A DNA stretch of 64,000 nt from the NCBI GenBank assembly GCA_013373595.1, contig JABXHO010000062.1, positions 16,754 to 80,753 of the forward strand, in the 5' to 3' direction. Below, piece by piece: positions 10,714-19,351 of the stretch (position 1 is its first letter; each line of letters starts with the position of its first letter). The position numbers were made by a program, and so were the translations under genes. Source of the DNA: Flavobacteriales bacterium (GTDB lineage: Bacteria > Bacteroidota > Bacteroidia > Flavobacteriales_D > Crocinitomicaceae). Under the pieces are notes generated by a model. It was not told the origin of the DNA. It saw only the letters and a program-made list of their open reading frames with translations, and made no database searches.

Positions 10714-11847
10714 ATGGAAGAGGACGAAACAACAAATGATTTGGAACCAAACGTTGAAATTGAAGAGGAAATAATTGATGAAGAAACAGGTTTGATCGAA
10801 AAACCTTTCGATCCAACCTTGATCAATATTGAAACGAAAACGCCGTCTTTAGACACATTGATCAAGCGAATTCGATCTCACTCCGTTGAACTCGATACTG
10901 AAAATTACTTTCAGCGTAAGGATGACCTTTGGGACAAACAACAGCAAAGTCGATTGATTGAATCAATCATTATTCGTTTCCCATTGCCCGCATTTTTTTT
11001 CGATGCCTCGGATGACAATAAGTGGCTTGTCGTAGACGGATTACAGCGCTTGAGTAGTATTCGAAATTTTTGCGTGGACAAGACCCTAAAACTAACGAAC
11101 CTCGAGTTTCTATCTCAGTTCGAAGGAAAATACTGGGATGATTTACCAATGGACATTCAGCGCGTAATTGAAGAGTCCCAAGTGGTGATTTACAAAATCA
11201 TGCCTGGCACTCCAACCGATGTAAAATTCAATATTTTCAAGCGAATCAATACGGGAGGTTTAATATTGGAGGCTCAGGAAATTCGACATGCGTTGTTTCA
11301 AGGTACACCTTCTAAATTCATCGCTGAGCTGGCCAAGAACGAAGCTTTTTTAGAAGCCACTCAATGGAGAATACGCACCGACAGAATGCTAGATCGAGAC
11401 TTTGCCAATCGTTTCTTGAGTTTCTATTTATTCGGATTCGAAAATTACACCGATTTAGATTCGCACATGAGTAAAGCAATGGCTGAATTGTACAATAAAG
11501 ACGAACAGCAACTTGATGCTATTCAAGAAGCCTTTACCAAGGCAATGGATACCTCAAGACTAATATTTGGAAACGAAGCCTTCCGCAAAATTTACAAACC
11601 TTACAAGCGTTTACCTCCCATTAACAAAGCACTATTCGAAGTGCTTTCCACCCAGCTTTCGCTGCTTTCAGATGATGAAAGGGAAGAACTCATTCTACGC
11701 GGGGAAGATTTTAAGGGGGCACTTCGACTACTCCTAGCAGAAGACCCTACATTCTTTGATTCTGTTACAAGTTCAACAGGTACAAGAGGACGTGTTTTAA
11801 CGCGTCATAGAGACATTCTTACAATTATACACGATACTTTATCATGA
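10714..11847 (+). CDS. DUF262 domain protein (ParB-like fold)
   Basis: This 377-aa protein carries a DUF262 domain from about residue 45. The signature DGxQR appears as DGLQR at residues 108-112, followed by a KRINTGG block. DUF262 is the N-terminal part of GmrSD-type modification-dependent nucleases and is found in many defence genes, where the DGQQR motif can bind or hydrolyse nucleotides. No C-terminal HNH (DUF1524) domain is present, so it is not a full GmrSD. An acidic N-terminal tail of 40 residues precedes the domain. The gene begins 72 bp after the methylase and its stop overlaps the next start in an ATGA junction. It is the first gene of a coupled trio with an ATPase and a toxin-like protein. 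Its exact activity cannot be read from sequence. Confidence 0.8.
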   Translation: MEEDETTNDLEPNVEIEEEIIDEETGLIEKPFDPTLINIETKTPSLDTLIKRIRSHSVELDTENYFQRKDDLWDKQQQSRLIESIIIRFPLPAFFFDASDDNKWLVVDGLQRLSSIRNFCVDKTLKLTNLEFLSQFEGKYWDDLPMDIQRVIEESQVVIYKIMPGTPTDVKFNIFKRINTGGLILEAQEIRHALFQGTPSKFIAELAKNEAFLEATQWRIRTDRMLDRDFANRFLSFYLFGFENYTDLDSHMSKAMAELYNKDEQQLDAIQEAFTKAMDTSRLIFGNEAFRKIYKPYKRLPPINKALFEVLSTQLSLLSDDEREELILRGEDFKGALRLLLAEDPTFFDSVTSSTGTRGRVLTRHRDILTIIHDTLS

Positions 11848-12995
11848 TTCAATCAATTGAAATAAAGAACTTCAAATCAATAAAGAAAAAGTACTTTCCT
11901 TTAAAGAATTTGAATATTCTTCTTGGGCTAAATGGAATGGGGAAATCCTCTTTTATTCAGAACCTATTGGCATTTCGCCAGTCACGAGATTTACTAACGG
12001 GACGCTTCGATTTGAATGGAGACTATGTCAATATTGGATCTACAAAAGATGCTTTGTATCAGTATGCTAGCAAAGATCCGTTCTCGGTAAACCTAAAATT
12101 TTCATCGTTGCATTTAAATATGCAATTTAATTACCACCCTGAGGCCGACTATTTTACAACGGACGAAATCGAAGACACGTTCAAGGACGAAAAGGAAGTT
12201 TCAACACAATTTTCAAATGAAGGTCTATTCAATCGTAATTTTCAATACTTAAACGCAAATCGAACTGGTCCAAAATCGATTAATGATAAAAACTACACAC
12301 AAGTTATTGAATTAAGAAACCTTGGGAACGATGGACGATATACTGTTCACTACATTGAATCATTTGGAAATGACACGATTGAATTCAAGAATTTAATCCA
12401 TCCAAAATCAACGGTGAAAGATGAAATCACAGGGAAAGATTTTGTGAATGATACGCTAATTAATCAGGTTAATTTATGGATGGGGGAAATTTCTCCCAAC
12501 GTAAATATTAAAACCACTAGTATTTCCTCTGACAATGTATTGTTAGAATACGTTTTTAAGCAACCCAACTTTGGTAACACAAATCGTTTCAAGCCAGAGA
12601 ACGTTGGTTTTGGCATTAGCTATGGATTACCTGTTGTTGTCGCCTTGTTAAAAGCAAAGCCTGGAGACTTACTGATTATTGAAAATCCTGAATCGCATAT
12701 CCATCCGAGAGGTCAAGCCGAACTTGGAAGAATGATTGCTTTGGCAGCGATGAATAATGTTCAAATCATCGTGGAAACTCATAGCGATCATTTGTTGAAT
12801 GGAATTCGAGTAGCTGTCAAAGAGAAGGAAATAGATAAGGATAAAGTGAAATTATTTTATTTTGAAAAGGTTATTGAAACGAGTGAGCAATATGCTAAAA
12901 TAACAGATATTGAAGTTGATGAAAATGGAGAACTCAGCGAATATCCGAAGAATATGCTTGACGAATGGAGCAACCAATTATTTAAACTAATGTAA
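11844..12995 (+). CDS. AAA ATPase with DUF3696-type C terminus
   Basis: This is a 383-aa ABC/OLD-like ATPase. It opens with the typical SIEIKNFKSIKK strand, has Walker A in GLNGMGKSS (residues 28-36), Walker B as LLIIENPESHIHP near residue 276, and the H-loop in VETHSDHLLNGI near residue 312. The last 40 residues (IEVDENGELSEYP, ending in MLDEW) match the DUF3696 tail. Related ATPases act as sensors that hold or license a partner effector, as in PARIS (AriA) and in OLD/Gabija systems. Its start overlaps the DUF262 stop by 4 bp and the next gene starts 2 bp after its stop. The likely role is an ATP-dependent sensor or scaffold for the YoeB-fusion protein. That role is inference. Confidence 0.85.
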   Translation: MIQSIEIKNFKSIKKKYFPLKNLNILLGLNGMGKSSFIQNLLAFRQSRDLLTGRFDLNGDYVNIGSTKDALYQYASKDPFSVNLKFSSLHLNMQFNYHPEADYFTTDEIEDTFKDEKEVSTQFSNEGLFNRNFQYLNANRTGPKSINDKNYTQVIELRNLGNDGRYTVHYIESFGNDTIEFKNLIHPKSTVKDEITGKDFVNDTLINQVNLWMGEISPNVNIKTTSISSDNVLLEYVFKQPNFGNTNRFKPENVGFGISYGLPVVVALLKAKPGDLLIIENPESHIHPRGQAELGRMIALAAMNNVQIIVETHSDHLLNGIRVAVKEKEIDKDKVKLFYFEKVIETSEQYAKITDIEVDENGELSEYPKNMLDEWSNQLFKLM

Positions 12996-12997
12996 AG

Positions 12998-13825
12998 ATG
13001 GAAGTTTTCTTCAATGAATTATCGACACTTCCAAAATTCGATTCAATTACCTCCGCACGAAGTAAAATCATTGAATTACTTGAAACGATGAAACAATTGA
13101 AGACGCAAGAATTCAATGTTCTTAGAGCTCCTAATAATTTCTTTGCCATTGAATTATTTTCGGGATACAGTTTTGCCAATTTCGTTCATGACCCAGAAGT
13201 GAGTCCTATCTTAAGAATACTACTTCAATCTATCGTGAAAAATCCATTTATCCCGAACGAAAACTCATATGAAGCAGAGGTCTTTGTTCTAAGTAAATTT
13301 GAAACACTCAATTGTACAGGTAAACAAACATCTCCAGAAGGTATTGCAGTTGCATATGTAAACAGCTCCCCTACACTAAGTCTTGCGAATTGCAACCAAT
13401 TTTCCCAACCGGTTCTGGAGTTAACCGTAGTAAATGAACTGAATGAATCTTCAATTGAAGAGGTTCAGAATTTTTGGAACCCCGATAGTGTCAGAACCTG
13501 GGCCGACGGTCTCATTGGTCAATTAAAACTTGACTCAAAGGAAAACATATTAAAGATCTTTCCAGAGAATAAATACGAATTCGACTCTAGAGCCATGAAT
13601 GAGTTTTTAGATTGGCACCGAGATGATCCAAGGTATCAAAAAAGAATAAGAGAATTGATTCTTGATATTAATGAGTTCCCATTTGTTGGAGGTAAGGGGC
13701 TTACTGAAACCTTAGGTGGCGGAAAAGCATCCAAGCGCATTGTTAAAAAAGACAGAGTTGTTTACACATATACTCAATCAAAAATTACCATTCACAGTTG
13801 TAAAGGTCATTATGACGATACATGA
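12998..13825 (+). CDS. Putative effector: novel N-terminal domain fused to a YoeB/Txe-type RNase toxin domain
   Basis: This protein has 275 aa. Residues 1-190 match nothing I recognise. Residues 195-275 align end to end with E. coli YoeB, a ribosome-dependent mRNA endonuclease. MNEFLDWH corresponds to the YoeB N-terminal helix, KRIRELILDINEFPF to the long helix, and the terminal SCKGHY to SCRYHY. The four catalytic positions of YoeB (Glu46, Arg65, His83, Tyr84) are matched by Glu237, Arg253, His271 and Tyr272. Free YoeB is 84 aa and paired with the antitoxin YefM. Here there is no antitoxin gene; the toxin is fused to a larger protein and sits 2 bp after an ATPase gene. I infer that it cleaves RNA after activation by the ATPase and DUF262 proteins, perhaps as abortive infection. 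The domain call is strong. The system role is a prediction. Confidence 0.75.
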   Translation: MEVFFNELSTLPKFDSITSARSKIIELLETMKQLKTQEFNVLRAPNNFFAIELFSGYSFANFVHDPEVSPILRILLQSIVKNPFIPNENSYEAEVFVLSKFETLNCTGKQTSPEGIAVAYVNSSPTLSLANCNQFSQPVLELTVVNELNESSIEEVQNFWNPDSVRTWADGLIGQLKLDSKENILKIFPENKYEFDSRAMNEFLDWHRDDPRYQKRIRELILDINEFPFVGGKGLTETLGGGKASKRIVKKDRVVYTYTQSKITIHSCKGHYDDT

Positions 13826-13950
13826 AGCTCAAGATAAAATGAATCCAAAATCACTTTAAACAAAAAAACTTCGCGAGGTTATCGTGTGTCCCAAAATCTG
13901 CTCGCTTCGACTCCATCCCTTTGGAATCAGCATCATCTAAAGCCTACAAA

Positions 13951-13973
13951 ACAAAAACCCCGCCGAAGCGAGG
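13951..13973 (-). terminator. Probable native tRNA terminator, displaced by the island
   Basis: Read on the - strand, CCTCGC-TTCG-GCGGGG forms a 6-bp stem with a UUCG tetraloop, followed by TTTTTGTTTT. It lies 5 bp beyond the 3' end of the truncated tRNA copy. This is where the terminator of the original tRNA gene should be, so it supports the view that the sequence left of 13,979 was once directly downstream of the tRNA. Confidence 0.75.
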
Positions 13974-13978
13974 TAGTT

Positions 13979-14025
13979 GTGGTCCCACATGGGCTCGAAC
14001 CATGGACCCCCTGATTATGAGTCAG
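13979..14025 (-). repeat. Left attachment repeat: displaced tRNA 3' end
   Basis: These 47 bp are identical to 52,845-52,891 and in the same orientation. They hold the anticodon loop, variable loop, T arm and 3' acceptor strand of the CAU tRNA, but the D arm and 5' acceptor are missing and the sequence diverges after 14,025. It cannot be a working tRNA. It is the target-site copy left at the far end when an element integrates into a tRNA gene. The integrase gene starts 138 bp away. Confidence 0.92.
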
Positions 14026-14115
14026 ATTTTTCAACACCTGTAAAATTTAGAAATACTCGAAAGTCGTCTATTTATCTTTATTTAACAGTATTCTCTAAAT
14101 GAGATTTCAGGACAT

Positions 14116-14157
14116 TTGCGTATTTTTCAGGTATAAAGCACGCAAATAAACACGCAA
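14116..14157. other. Candidate integrase arm-binding sites, left end
   Basis: The hexamer ACGCAA occurs at 14,140 and 14,152 (12 bp apart) and inverted (TTGCGT) at 14,116, all between the left attachment repeat and the integrase start. The same hexamer occurs twice, 11 bp apart, just inside the right end. Paired short repeats near both ends are typical of arm-type sites of tyrosine recombinases. Assignment is by position and repetition only. Confidence 0.45.
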
Positions 14158-14162
14158 TTATT

Positions 14163-15458
14163 ATGGCTAAAGTTAAACTAAAACTCGATCAACGCAAAAA
14201 TTGTATGCGCCCAGATGGGACATTTCCGTTGGTTTTATCTTTATCTCATAATTCGAAAACTCGAACCATTTCTCTCAAACAGTATCTTCAACCAAAGCAA
14301 TGGGATCAAAGTAACTTAACACCAATTGATATTCCCTATCACAAAGCTATTGGTATTCGACTTAGAGCTAAACTCTCCAAAGCAGAATCTCTTATTGAAG
14401 AATTGAAGTTTGAACTATCCCAAATGAGTATTTCTGTCTTAAAAACAAAAATTGAGGCGGAACTCTTATCCAATGAATCAACGACTGTTTCGCAAAAGAC
14501 CAGTTTTGTCACACGAAAAACGAATACAGCATCACTCACTGATTATTCTATGCGAAAGGTTCAGCGCTTTCGAGATTCGTCTAAACATGGAAGTGCCGAT
14601 GCTATTGAAACAGCCATCCGATCATTGGAACGATTTACGAATACTCATAATATCAAGTTTGCTGAAATTGATCTTACATTTTTAAAAGACTTTTGCGCGT
14701 TCTGCTATGCTCGCGGAAATAAACCGAACACCGTTGGAGCGTACTTGCGACAGGTAAAAGCATTGTATAACGAAGCTATTGAAGAGGGTTTGATCAACGA
14801 AGAGGTTTACCCGTTCCGAAAATTCAAAATGCCCAAAAGTCCAAAGACGAAAAATCGAGCGTTGAGAATAACTGATATTGATAAACTACGCTCATTGGAT
14901 TTGAAGCCTCACTCGGCAATCTGGAATGCACGCAATTATTTCCTATTCATGTTTAACAATATGGGGTTAAACTTTATTGATCTCGTTCAGTTGAAGAAAT
15001 CGCAATTGATTCAAACGGAGTATGATTCCGATGGAAATCTCATTTCTGGTCGCATTCGTTACAGTAGAAGTAAAACTCAAAAGGCTTTCTCTATAAAAAT
15101 GACTGACGAGTCGATTTCAATTCTGAACAGTTACGAAATAGATACAAAGAATGAAGATGATTTTTTGTTTCCCATGAGATACGAAAACTCTGAACAAGGC
15201 AGAAAACGGTATCGTCAACAGAGAAAACGTGTAAATCGAAAAATGAGAGAATTAGCGAAATTGGCACACATCGATGAGGAACTCACGACTTATTATGCAA
15301 GACACTCTTGGGCGACAATTGCAAAACGAAAGATGATTCCAGTGTCTTTGATTTCAGAAGGACTCGGCCACTCCAATCTCAAAACAACTCAGATCTATTT
15401 GGATTCCTTTGATGATGATGCTTTGGATGATGCGAATGCGAGTATTGTTGAATCTTAA
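14163..15458 (+). CDS. int: Tyrosine recombinase (island integrase)
   Basis: This 431-aa protein has the Bacteroidota integrase layout: N-terminal arm-binding domain (residues 1-90), SAM-like core-binding domain (about 120-215) and C-terminal catalytic domain. Catalytic features seen are the beta-hairpin lysine region (SRSKTQKAF), Arg380 in YYARHSW, His403 in GHSNLKTTQ and the nucleophile Tyr412. At the usual first arginine the sequence is NNMGLNFIDL, with no Arg in the standard slot; IntDOT of CTnDOT also lacks it. The first His of the HxxR motif is a Tyr. The gene sits 138 bp inside the left attachment repeat and ends 4 bp into the convergent T9SS gene. It should recombine the two 47-bp repeats to excise the island. 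Confidence 0.93.
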   Translation: MAKVKLKLDQRKNCMRPDGTFPLVLSLSHNSKTRTISLKQYLQPKQWDQSNLTPIDIPYHKAIGIRLRAKLSKAESLIEELKFELSQMSISVLKTKIEAELLSNESTTVSQKTSFVTRKTNTASLTDYSMRKVQRFRDSSKHGSADAIETAIRSLERFTNTHNIKFAEIDLTFLKDFCAFCYARGNKPNTVGAYLRQVKALYNEAIEEGLINEEVYPFRKFKMPKSPKTKNRALRITDIDKLRSLDLKPHSAIWNARNYFLFMFNNMGLNFIDLVQLKKSQLIQTEYDSDGNLISGRIRYSRSKTQKAFSIKMTDESISILNSYEIDTKNEDDFLFPMRYENSEQGRKRYRQQRKRVNRKMRELAKLAHIDEELTTYYARHSWATIAKRKMIPVSLISEGLGHSNLKTTQIYLDSFDDDALDDANASIVES

Positions 15459-18400
15459 ATTTTAACGATAGGAATTCGTGATCTTCCTTTTTCAGAGATC
15501 ACGGTAATGAAAAATAGTCCTGACTCTGAACCCAGAGTCACTACAACTTCTGATGAATCCGTGTACGATTCACTCTGAATAGTTTGACCAAGTGGATTCA
15601 TAATTTCAACTTTAACTTCTCCAATTTGATCATGAAACTGGACTGTTACATTATCGGCTGTTGGGTTAGGATGGATTGTCCAGTTGAATGTTTCTCCCAA
15701 TTTAAATATGCCCACTTGATTGATTGCTTCGCAAGAACTTGTATCTACACAGCCACTGTCATCAATTTGAACGGCATAAAGTCCATTTTGCTGAGCCACA
15801 AAGCTCGCACTCGTTTCTCCTGAAATTTGAGCAAAATTGTTGTCACAATCAAGCCACTGGTAGGAGGACATTCCTAATGGAGCGACCAATTCGGGATCAT
15901 TGTTGGTGATGGTGGTGTTTACGGTGTTGATGGTTAAATCAAGTGTAACGATTGAATCGCAGCCGAAAGCATTGGTAAGTAGAAATGTCGATGTGTCATT
16001 ATCGCTGTAATAGGTTAATCCATCGATCCACGTATATTCAAAGCAGGCCGTTACTTCGTCGGTTGATTGACTTGGAGGATTGATCGTTAAATCGAGCGTA
16101 ACTGTGGAATCACAACCGAATGTATTTTGGAGAACGTAAGTCGCGGTGTTGTTGCTCGAAGTATAGGTGTTTCCGTCGATCCATGTGTAAGATTCACAGG
16201 CGGAGATGACGTCGGTTCCTGAGTTTGAATTTACTATTGTCAAGTCTAACGTCACAATTGAATCGCACCCTTGTGCATTCGTTAATATCCATTGCGCGGA
16301 GTTGTTGGAAGACGTGTAGGTATTGCCGTCGATCCATGTGAAATTGTTGCACGCTGCATGAACATCGGTATCGAATGTTGGCTGAAGAATGGTTAAGTCT
16401 AACGTCACGACTGAATCACAGCCTTGTGCATTCGTTAGCACCCATTGCGCCGTATTATTGGAAGAGATATATGTGTTTCCATCCAGCCAAGTATACGACT
16501 CGCACGCTGAGACAACATCCGTACCAGAGGTTGGTGTATTGATTGCAAGATTCAAAGTAACAACTGAGTCACAGCCTTGATTGTTCAACAGTGTAAACGT
16601 TGCAGTGTTGTTGTTGGCCGTATAGGTGTTGCCATCAATCCAAGTGTGACTATTACAGGCAGTAACAACATCAACGCCAGCCGTTGGAGTCAATAAGGTT
16701 AGATTCACCGTATCTGACGAAACACATCCGTTAGTGTCAGTCACTTCAACAAACCAATCTCCAGCGGTTGAAGCGAAGAGCGAATTTGTACTGCCTAAAC
16801 CATTGTTCCAGTCATAAACTACGAACCCGGTAGGAGCAACAAATTCGATGGAATCTCCTATGCAAACCTCCTGATCGCCACCAAGATCAATCATAGGCAA
16901 AGAATAAAACATCACATGCGCCGTATCTTTGTTTGAACAGCCATTGACATCTGTAACTTCCACAAAATAGTCACCCGTGGTTGTGACCACAAGAGAGTCA
17001 ACATTTGCCAATCCATTGTTCCAATCATACGTCGCGTATCCTGTATCTGCGTATATGGTAAAGGATTCTCCCTGACACAAGGTATCTCCCACAATGCTGA
17101 TGTTCGGCAGCGGGTTTTCCTCAATGATAATGGTATCAGACTTGGCAGCACAGCCATTCGTATCCTGAACAGAATAATAATACGAACCGATTGCATTTAC
17201 CACCAAAGAATCTGCTGTGCTCAAGCCATTGTTCCAGTTATAGTTAAATGGTCCTGAATCGGCAAAGAGTGTTGTTGAATCGCCTTGACAAATATTGAAA
17301 TCCGCGCCCAAGGTGGAAAGTATTGGCGATGAAACGTACACGACAGGAATCACGGAAGACGTATCGACGTTGTAACCATTTGAAACGATGCATCGATAAT
17401 CTCCTGCATTTGGCATCGTTCCAAGAATCGTGAGAGAATCTGCTGTAGCACTGGGAATGTCTGTTCCATTAAATTGCCACTGGAAGTTAATTGGAGGTAC
17501 GCCACCCGTAGTGATTGAAATAGTAACGCTATCTCCTGAACAAATGACTGCGTTCTGTGACGTAGTCAAAACTTCGGCCTCGAGGAAAACTTCGTATGCT
17601 CCAATATCGACTGTATCGAGAACTAATCGCGCTCCTCCTCCTAAATCGGTTGAAGGAAGGTTAAGTCCAAGTGTGTCCGGTGTTCCTGCATTTAGACAGG
17701 GAGAGTTGCTTCCAATGCGCCAATCGGCATTGAGTCCGTCAAACAAGTCTCCAGCTCCTGAGGATGGTGCGATAAACTGTGGAACCTGATTAATATTGTT
17801 TGTATAAACCGGAGCTGGACCAGTACCGTAGTTAATACTGGATAGTCCCCCTTCGATATTGCAGTGCGTGAAAGATGCACTGGACGGATTCCAGCCGTTG
17901 TATTCAATAGATCCATTGTAATAGGTGCCGCCTCCAACATTTCCTTTAAAAATACAATTGATAAAATCGGAATTCGACCCCGAAGTAGTTGCCATAATTC
18001 CAATAGCCGGCGTCACTTGGTTGTTCACGAAATTGCAATTGGTATAGGTCGCTTGGCAAGAATTTGTAATCGATGCAACAATACCTTGATTATTCGCGAA
18101 CAGGCAATTTTTCGCGTTACCGATACAGTTTCCAGATAGGACTATTGTGGCACTCGATGTGTTATTTGTAAAGGTGCTATTTTCAACATTAATGGTACAA
18201 TTGTCCGTTGCATAAATTGCCGCTCCTGACTGTGATACCGAATTGGCGTGAAAGGTTTCATTCTCCAGATTTATTTGACTGTTATTCAAAAGGTAAAATG
18301 CGCCACCTTTATCCCCGCCATTCCCAGTGTAATAATTACCGTTAAAGTTTGAATTGGTGTACGACTGAAAAAAGGCCACTGCTCCATCATCACCTGAAAC

Positions 18401-19231
18401 GTTATTTATAAAGGTATTATTGGTAACCGTAAGAAATGCATTGCCTGCCCAAAGGACAGCCCCGTCATAGGTGGATGTATTACCTTCAAACGTATTTCCA
18501 TCTAGCGTGAATGAACAGAAGCTCCAGCAATGGATGGCTCCACCAGTTAGAGCGTCGTTGAATGAGATAATATTATTCGATAAAATAGGATTTGCTGGCG
18601 AACTTATAGTGAATGCCCCACCATAATTGTCGGCACTATTGTGAATGATCGTATTCTCCTCAAAAACGCATGATCCGGTCCCAGAAATAGAAAAGGCACC
18701 TCCGTTGTTCTGACATGTATTGTACTGCACCAAATTATTCTTGAATATTGCGCTGGTATTCCCAAAAAATGCACAACCCGCTCCAAATGCCTGACCGTAC
18801 TGAAGTGTACAATTCTCAATTCTAACCTTACTGAAATTTGTAATTCGAAAAAGTCCCGTTCCTTTACCGTACTCGATCGTACAATATTCGAAAATCGTAC
18901 TATCACTAGCAACATTCACGGAGTCCATGAAAATGCTCTTCCAACCGCTTACCTGATTTTGCGCTGTGAAGGTAATTGGATCCAATGAAGTACCTGAAGC
19001 CAGAACGTTTCCTTTGATTCGCAACCGTCCTGTAGCACCAAACTGTATGATTGTCCCAGGTTCTACCGTCAACGTCTGGCCGTCTTGAACGACAATCAGT
19101 CCTTGCACTTGGTAGGGAGAATTGGCCGCTGTCCAAGTACCACTTACATTACCCGCAGGAATGGCTGTTTGGGCAATTGTAAAGGACACACTTATCAAAA
19201 GGAATACTATCGAAAAGATTTGCAGTTGCAT
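15455..19231 (-). CDS. Secreted beta-helix protein with 51-residue repeats and a T9SS sorting domain
   Basis: I start at MQLQIFSIVFLLISVSFTIAQ, a clean signal peptide cut after AQ; longer in-frame starts only add a polar lead. The protein is about 1258 aa. Residues 40-520 are right-handed parallel beta-helix repeats (recurring NNTF, GGAFS and GGAIH turns), as in surface pectate-lyase-like folds. An immunoglobulin-like domain and three NWNNGL repeats come next, then five 51-residue repeats with GCDSVVTLDLTI and TWIDGNTYT motifs. The last 75 residues (WTIHPNPTADNVTV through GLFFITVI) are a type A T9SS sorting domain, so it is exported and attached or released by the host T9SS. It is a likely adhesin or matrix protein. 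Its gene meets the integrase gene tail to tail with a 4-bp overlap. Confidence 0.85.
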   Translation of the reverse strand: MQLQIFSIVFLLISVSFTIAQTAIPAGNVSGTWTAANSPYQVQGLIVVQDGQTLTVEPGTIIQFGATGRLRIKGNVLASGTSLDPITFTAQNQVSGWKSIFMDSVNVASDSTIFEYCTIEYGKGTGLFRITNFSKVRIENCTLQYGQAFGAGCAFFGNTSAIFKNNLVQYNTCQNNGGAFSISGTGSCVFEENTIIHNSADNYGGAFTISSPANPILSNNIISFNDALTGGAIHCWSFCSFTLDGNTFEGNTSTYDGAVLWAGNAFLTVTNNTFINNVSGDDGAVAFFQSYTNSNFNGNYYTGNGGDKGGAFYLLNNSQINLENETFHANSVSQSGAAIYATDNCTINVENSTFTNNTSSATIVLSGNCIGNAKNCLFANNQGIVASITNSCQATYTNCNFVNNQVTPAIGIMATTSGSNSDFINCIFKGNVGGGTYYNGSIEYNGWNPSSASFTHCNIEGGLSSINYGTGPAPVYTNNINQVPQFIAPSSGAGDLFDGLNADWRIGSNSPCLNAGTPDTLGLNLPSTDLGGGARLVLDTVDIGAYEVFLEAEVLTTSQNAVICSGDSVTISITTGGVPPINFQWQFNGTDIPSATADSLTILGTMPNAGDYRCIVSNGYNVDTSSVIPVVYVSSPILSTLGADFNICQGDSTTLFADSGPFNYNWNNGLSTADSLVVNAIGSYYYSVQDTNGCAAKSDTIIIEENPLPNISIVGDTLCQGESFTIYADTGYATYDWNNGLANVDSLVVTTTGDYFVEVTDVNGCSNKDTAHVMFYSLPMIDLGGDQEVCIGDSIEFVAPTGFVVYDWNNGLGSTNSLFASTAGDWFVEVTDTNGCVSSDTVNLTLLTPTAGVDVVTACNSHTWIDGNTYTANNNTATFTLLNNQGCDSVVTLNLAINTPTSGTDVVSACESYTWLDGNTYISSNNTAQWVLTNAQGCDSVVTLDLTILQPTFDTDVHAACNNFTWIDGNTYTSSNNSAQWILTNAQGCDSIVTLDLTIVNSNSGTDVISACESYTWIDGNTYTSSNNTATYVLQNTFGCDSTVTLDLTINPPSQSTDEVTACFEYTWIDGLTYYSDNDTSTFLLTNAFGCDSIVTLDLTINTVNTTITNNDPELVAPLGMSSYQWLDCDNNFAQISGETSASFVAQQNGLYAVQIDDSGCVDTSSCEAINQVGIFKLGETFNWTIHPNPTADNVTVQFHDQIGEVKVEIMNPLGQTIQSESYTDSSEVVVTLGSESGLFFITVISEKGRSRIPIVKI
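15915..16679 (-). repeat. Five tandem 153-bp coding repeats
   Basis: The T9SS protein carries five head-to-tail 51-residue units built on TDVVSACESYTW, DGNTYTSSNNTA and GCDSVVTLDLTI. The middle copies are nearly alike at the protein level but differ at many third codon positions, so they are not a very recent expansion. Such arrays can change copy number by recombination. Confidence 0.8.
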
Positions 19232-19294
19232 TTTTCTACGTTCCATTAAAGTTAGTAATTCCACAATTGTAAGAAAGAGAAAAGGCCACAATCA

Positions 19295-19326
19295 AAACAG
19301 ATTACACAATTCTACTGAATCTGTTT
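19295..19326 (-). terminator. Candidate terminator after the giant-gene operon
   Basis: AAACAGATT and its exact inverse AATCTGTTT flank a 14-nt loop about 25 bp downstream of the 1935-aa gene stop. The stem is AT-rich and followed by only a short T tract, so strength is doubtful. The 120-bp gap 19,232-19,351 holds nothing else that I recognise. Confidence 0.4.
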
Positions 19327-19351
19327 CAATATTGTAAATCGACTATTCTTA

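Noticed and set aside
10641..10714. Terminator separating the methylase from the DUF262 trio
   Set aside because: The only hairpin has a mismatch in a 7-bp stem and no T run. I cannot say whether the trio has its own promoter.
13979..14025. A second tRNA gene
   Set aside because: Only the 3' part matches. The D arm and 5' acceptor strand are missing, so it is an attachment-site remnant.
15915..16679. CRISPR array
   Set aside because: The repeats are 153 bp, coding, and without unique spacers. No CRISPR array or cas gene was seen anywhere in the window.
17430..17789. Open frames of 100-120 aa opposite the T9SS beta-helix gene
   Set aside because: They lie antisense to a well-supported gene with clear domains, have no starts with context and no protein-like composition.
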